Below are positions 5,749 through 6,898 of a stretch of 6,898 nucleotides of DNA, piece by piece. The stretch spans positions 1-6,898 of the forward strand of contig CAJMJM010000099.1 of the NCBI GenBank assembly GCA_905213725.1. The letters are read 5' to 3'. Every line of letters begins with the position of its first letter. Position 1 is the stretch's first letter. The position numbers and the translations under genes were made by a program. Under the pieces are notes generated by a model. It saw only the letters and a list, made by a program, of their open reading frames with translations, was not told the origin of the DNA and searched no databases. Source of the stretch: Collinsella aerofaciens (lineage in GTDB: Bacteria; Actinomycetota; Coriobacteriia; Coriobacteriales; Coriobacteriaceae).

Positions 5749-6898
5749 CTACAGCTGCTCGGCCGGACGGTCGGGCGAGCTAAAGCCCGAATCAAACGTG
5801 ACGACGCACGAGACATCGGGCCGGCGCTCGTGCACGATGCGCGTGACGAGCTCCAGCAGCTCCTCGTCGGATATGTCAAAGCCGTCGGGACGCACCAGGT
5901 CAAACGAAACGAACCCGTTGTGCTCGTGCAGATCGTGGATGGAGAGCGCGGGATCGATCTGCATGACGCCGCGCTTGACCCAGCCGCGCAAGTCATCGCC
6001 GGTTGTCGCGATGGGGTCGCAGTGCAGCGTGATACCAATGCCCATCTGGCGCTTGATGTCGTGCTCGATGGTGTCCAGAATCTCGTGGTGCTCAAACGCG
6101 TCGCCCTCGCCGGGCATCTCCACGTGGGCGCTGGCAAACTGACGACCGGGGCCGTAGTCGTGCACCATCAGGTCGTGTGTGCCCAAGACCTGCGGATAGG
6201 ACATGATCTTGTCGCGGATTGCTTGGACGAGCTTGGGGTCGGGCGCTTGCCCCAGCAACGGGCTGATGGCGTCGCGCACTAGGCTCATGCCGCTGATGCA
6301 GATGAAGATGCCCACACCCCGGCCTGCCCAGCCATCGAGGTCAACGCCGGTCGTCTGCGAAATAAGCGCCGCCACCAAGACCGAGCCCGAGGTGATGACG
6401 TCGTTTTTGGAGTCCTGCGCCGTGGCGATGAGCGTTTCGGAATCGATGCGGTTACCCAGCGTGCGGTTGAACGCGGCCATCCAGAGCTTTACGAGCATGG
6501 ACGTAGCCAGTGCCGCAAGGGAAATGAACGTGTAAGCGGTGGGGGAAGGCTTGATGATCTTGGTGAACGACTCGAGGATCAGATTGATGCCGACGGCGCA
6601 AACCAGGACGGCGACGAACAGGCCGGCTAGGTACTCATAGCGACCGTGGCCATAGGGGTGGCCTTCGTCTGCCGGGCGGCTGGCAAGGCGGAACCCGAGC
6701 AGACTCACGATGTTGCTCGAGGCATCGGAGAGGTTGTTGAAAGCGTCGGCGATGAGGGAGACGGAGCCGGCGAGCAGGCCCGCGATGCCCTTGGCCAGGC
6801 ACAGGGTGATGTTGAGGCCAATGCAGCCGAGGCTTGCGGAAAAGCCCGCGTTGGTGCGGCAAGATGCATCGACCGGCTCGCTCTCGCTGCCGGGAACA
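5749..6898 (-). CDS. Cation diffusion facilitator (CDF) family metal efflux transporter, 5'-partial
   Basis: CDF proteins are inner-membrane dimers that export divalent metals (Zn, Mn, Fe, Co) in exchange for protons. The frame is open from the window edge: 382 residues are visible and only a short N-terminal piece is probably missing. An internal GTG at 6708 lies within TM2 and is not the start. Visible parts are TM1-TM2 (about 18-66) with 'DAFNNLSD' (51-58), the conserved 'HPYGHGRYEYLAGL' (80-93), TM3-TM4 (about 93-142), TM5 with 'DSKND' (162-166), TM6 (about 184-206), and a ferredoxin-like cytoplasmic domain (about 217-296). A further 85-residue extension contains 'SIHDLHEHNG'. The transport site would be N54/D58 in TM2 and D162/D166 in TM5. 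This differs from the His-containing Zn exporters and is closer to the Asp/Asn pattern of manganese-type CDFs, so Mn export is an inference. Its stop lies 12 bp from that of the convergent plus-strand gene. Confidence 0.93.
   Translation of the reverse strand, partial: VPGSESEPVDASCRTNAGFSASLGCIGLNITLCLAKGIAGLLAGSVSLIADAFNNLSDASSNIVSLLGFRLASRPADEGHPYGHGRYEYLAGLFVAVLVCAVGINLILESFTKIIKPSPTAYTFISLAALATSMLVKLWMAAFNRTLGNRIDSETLIATAQDSKNDVITSGSVLVAALISQTTGVDLDGWAGRGVGIFICISGMSLVRDAISPLLGQAPDPKLVQAIRDKIMSYPQVLGTHDLMVHDYGPGRQFASAHVEMPGEGDAFEHHEILDTIEHDIKRQMGIGITLHCDPIATTGDDLRGWVKRGVMQIDPALSIHDLHEHNGFVSFDLVRPDGFDISDEELLELVTRIVHERRPDVSCVVTFDSGFSSPDRPAEQL

Noticed and set aside
5735..5756. AGCTGT/ACAGCT inverted repeat between the two convergent genes as a bidirectional terminator
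   Set aside because: The stem is only 6 bp with a 10-nt loop, and neither strand has a T-run after it. It is too weak to call.
5757..5780. GCTCG/CGAGC stem just inside the CDF stop codon
   Set aside because: Five base pairs, no T-run and within coding sequence; likely chance in GC-rich DNA.
5733..6137. Arg/Ser/Thr-rich frame on the minus strand and plus-strand frames over 5744-6535
   Set aside because: They are alternate-frame shadows of the CDF gene, with Ser/Arg/Thr-rich composition typical of out-of-frame GC-rich DNA.

Overview
This window looks like a chromosomal housekeeping segment of a high-GC Gram-positive bacterium. The GC-rich coding, strong GC bias at third codon positions and the protein flavour suggest a Coriobacteriia member such as Collinsella. 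That placement is inferred from overall character and was not tested by a search.

Layout, left to right. Positions 2-409 encode a small or 5'-truncated protein of unknown function with a Gly-Gly-Pro-rich tail. A 137-bp gap follows. It carries an extended -10 promoter (469-477) and, overlapping the expected transcription start, a GAAC-N4-GTTC palindrome (479-490) that matches the Gram-positive LexA/SOS box. Next comes the complete Holliday-junction operon ruvC-ruvA-ruvB (547-2755), whose genes overlap at their stop/start codons. RuvA and RuvB form the branch-migration motor and RuvC resolves the junction, so an SOS operator in front of all three is a coherent arrangement.

A 144-bp gap with its own extended -10 promoter leads to fhs (2900-4567), formate-tetrahydrofolate ligase of one-carbon metabolism, which ends in a strong intrinsic terminator (4593-4628). 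A second transcription unit (4747-5736) encodes a single-pass membrane protein. It has a Pro/Tyr/Gln-rich cytoplasmic N-terminus, a divergent PASTA-like extracellular segment and a C-terminal run of near-perfect heptads. No specific function can be assigned. Convergent to it, and running off the right edge, is a cation diffusion facilitator (CDF) metal-efflux transporter on the minus strand (5749-6898) with an unusually long C-terminus.

I see no RNA genes, CRISPR arrays, insertion sequences or phage genes. Nothing here amounts to an obviously new multi-gene system. The points most worth following are the SOS box at the ruvC promoter, the uncharacterised PASTA-like membrane protein, the unknown protein next to ruvCAB, and a possible hairpin at the fhs ribosome binding site.
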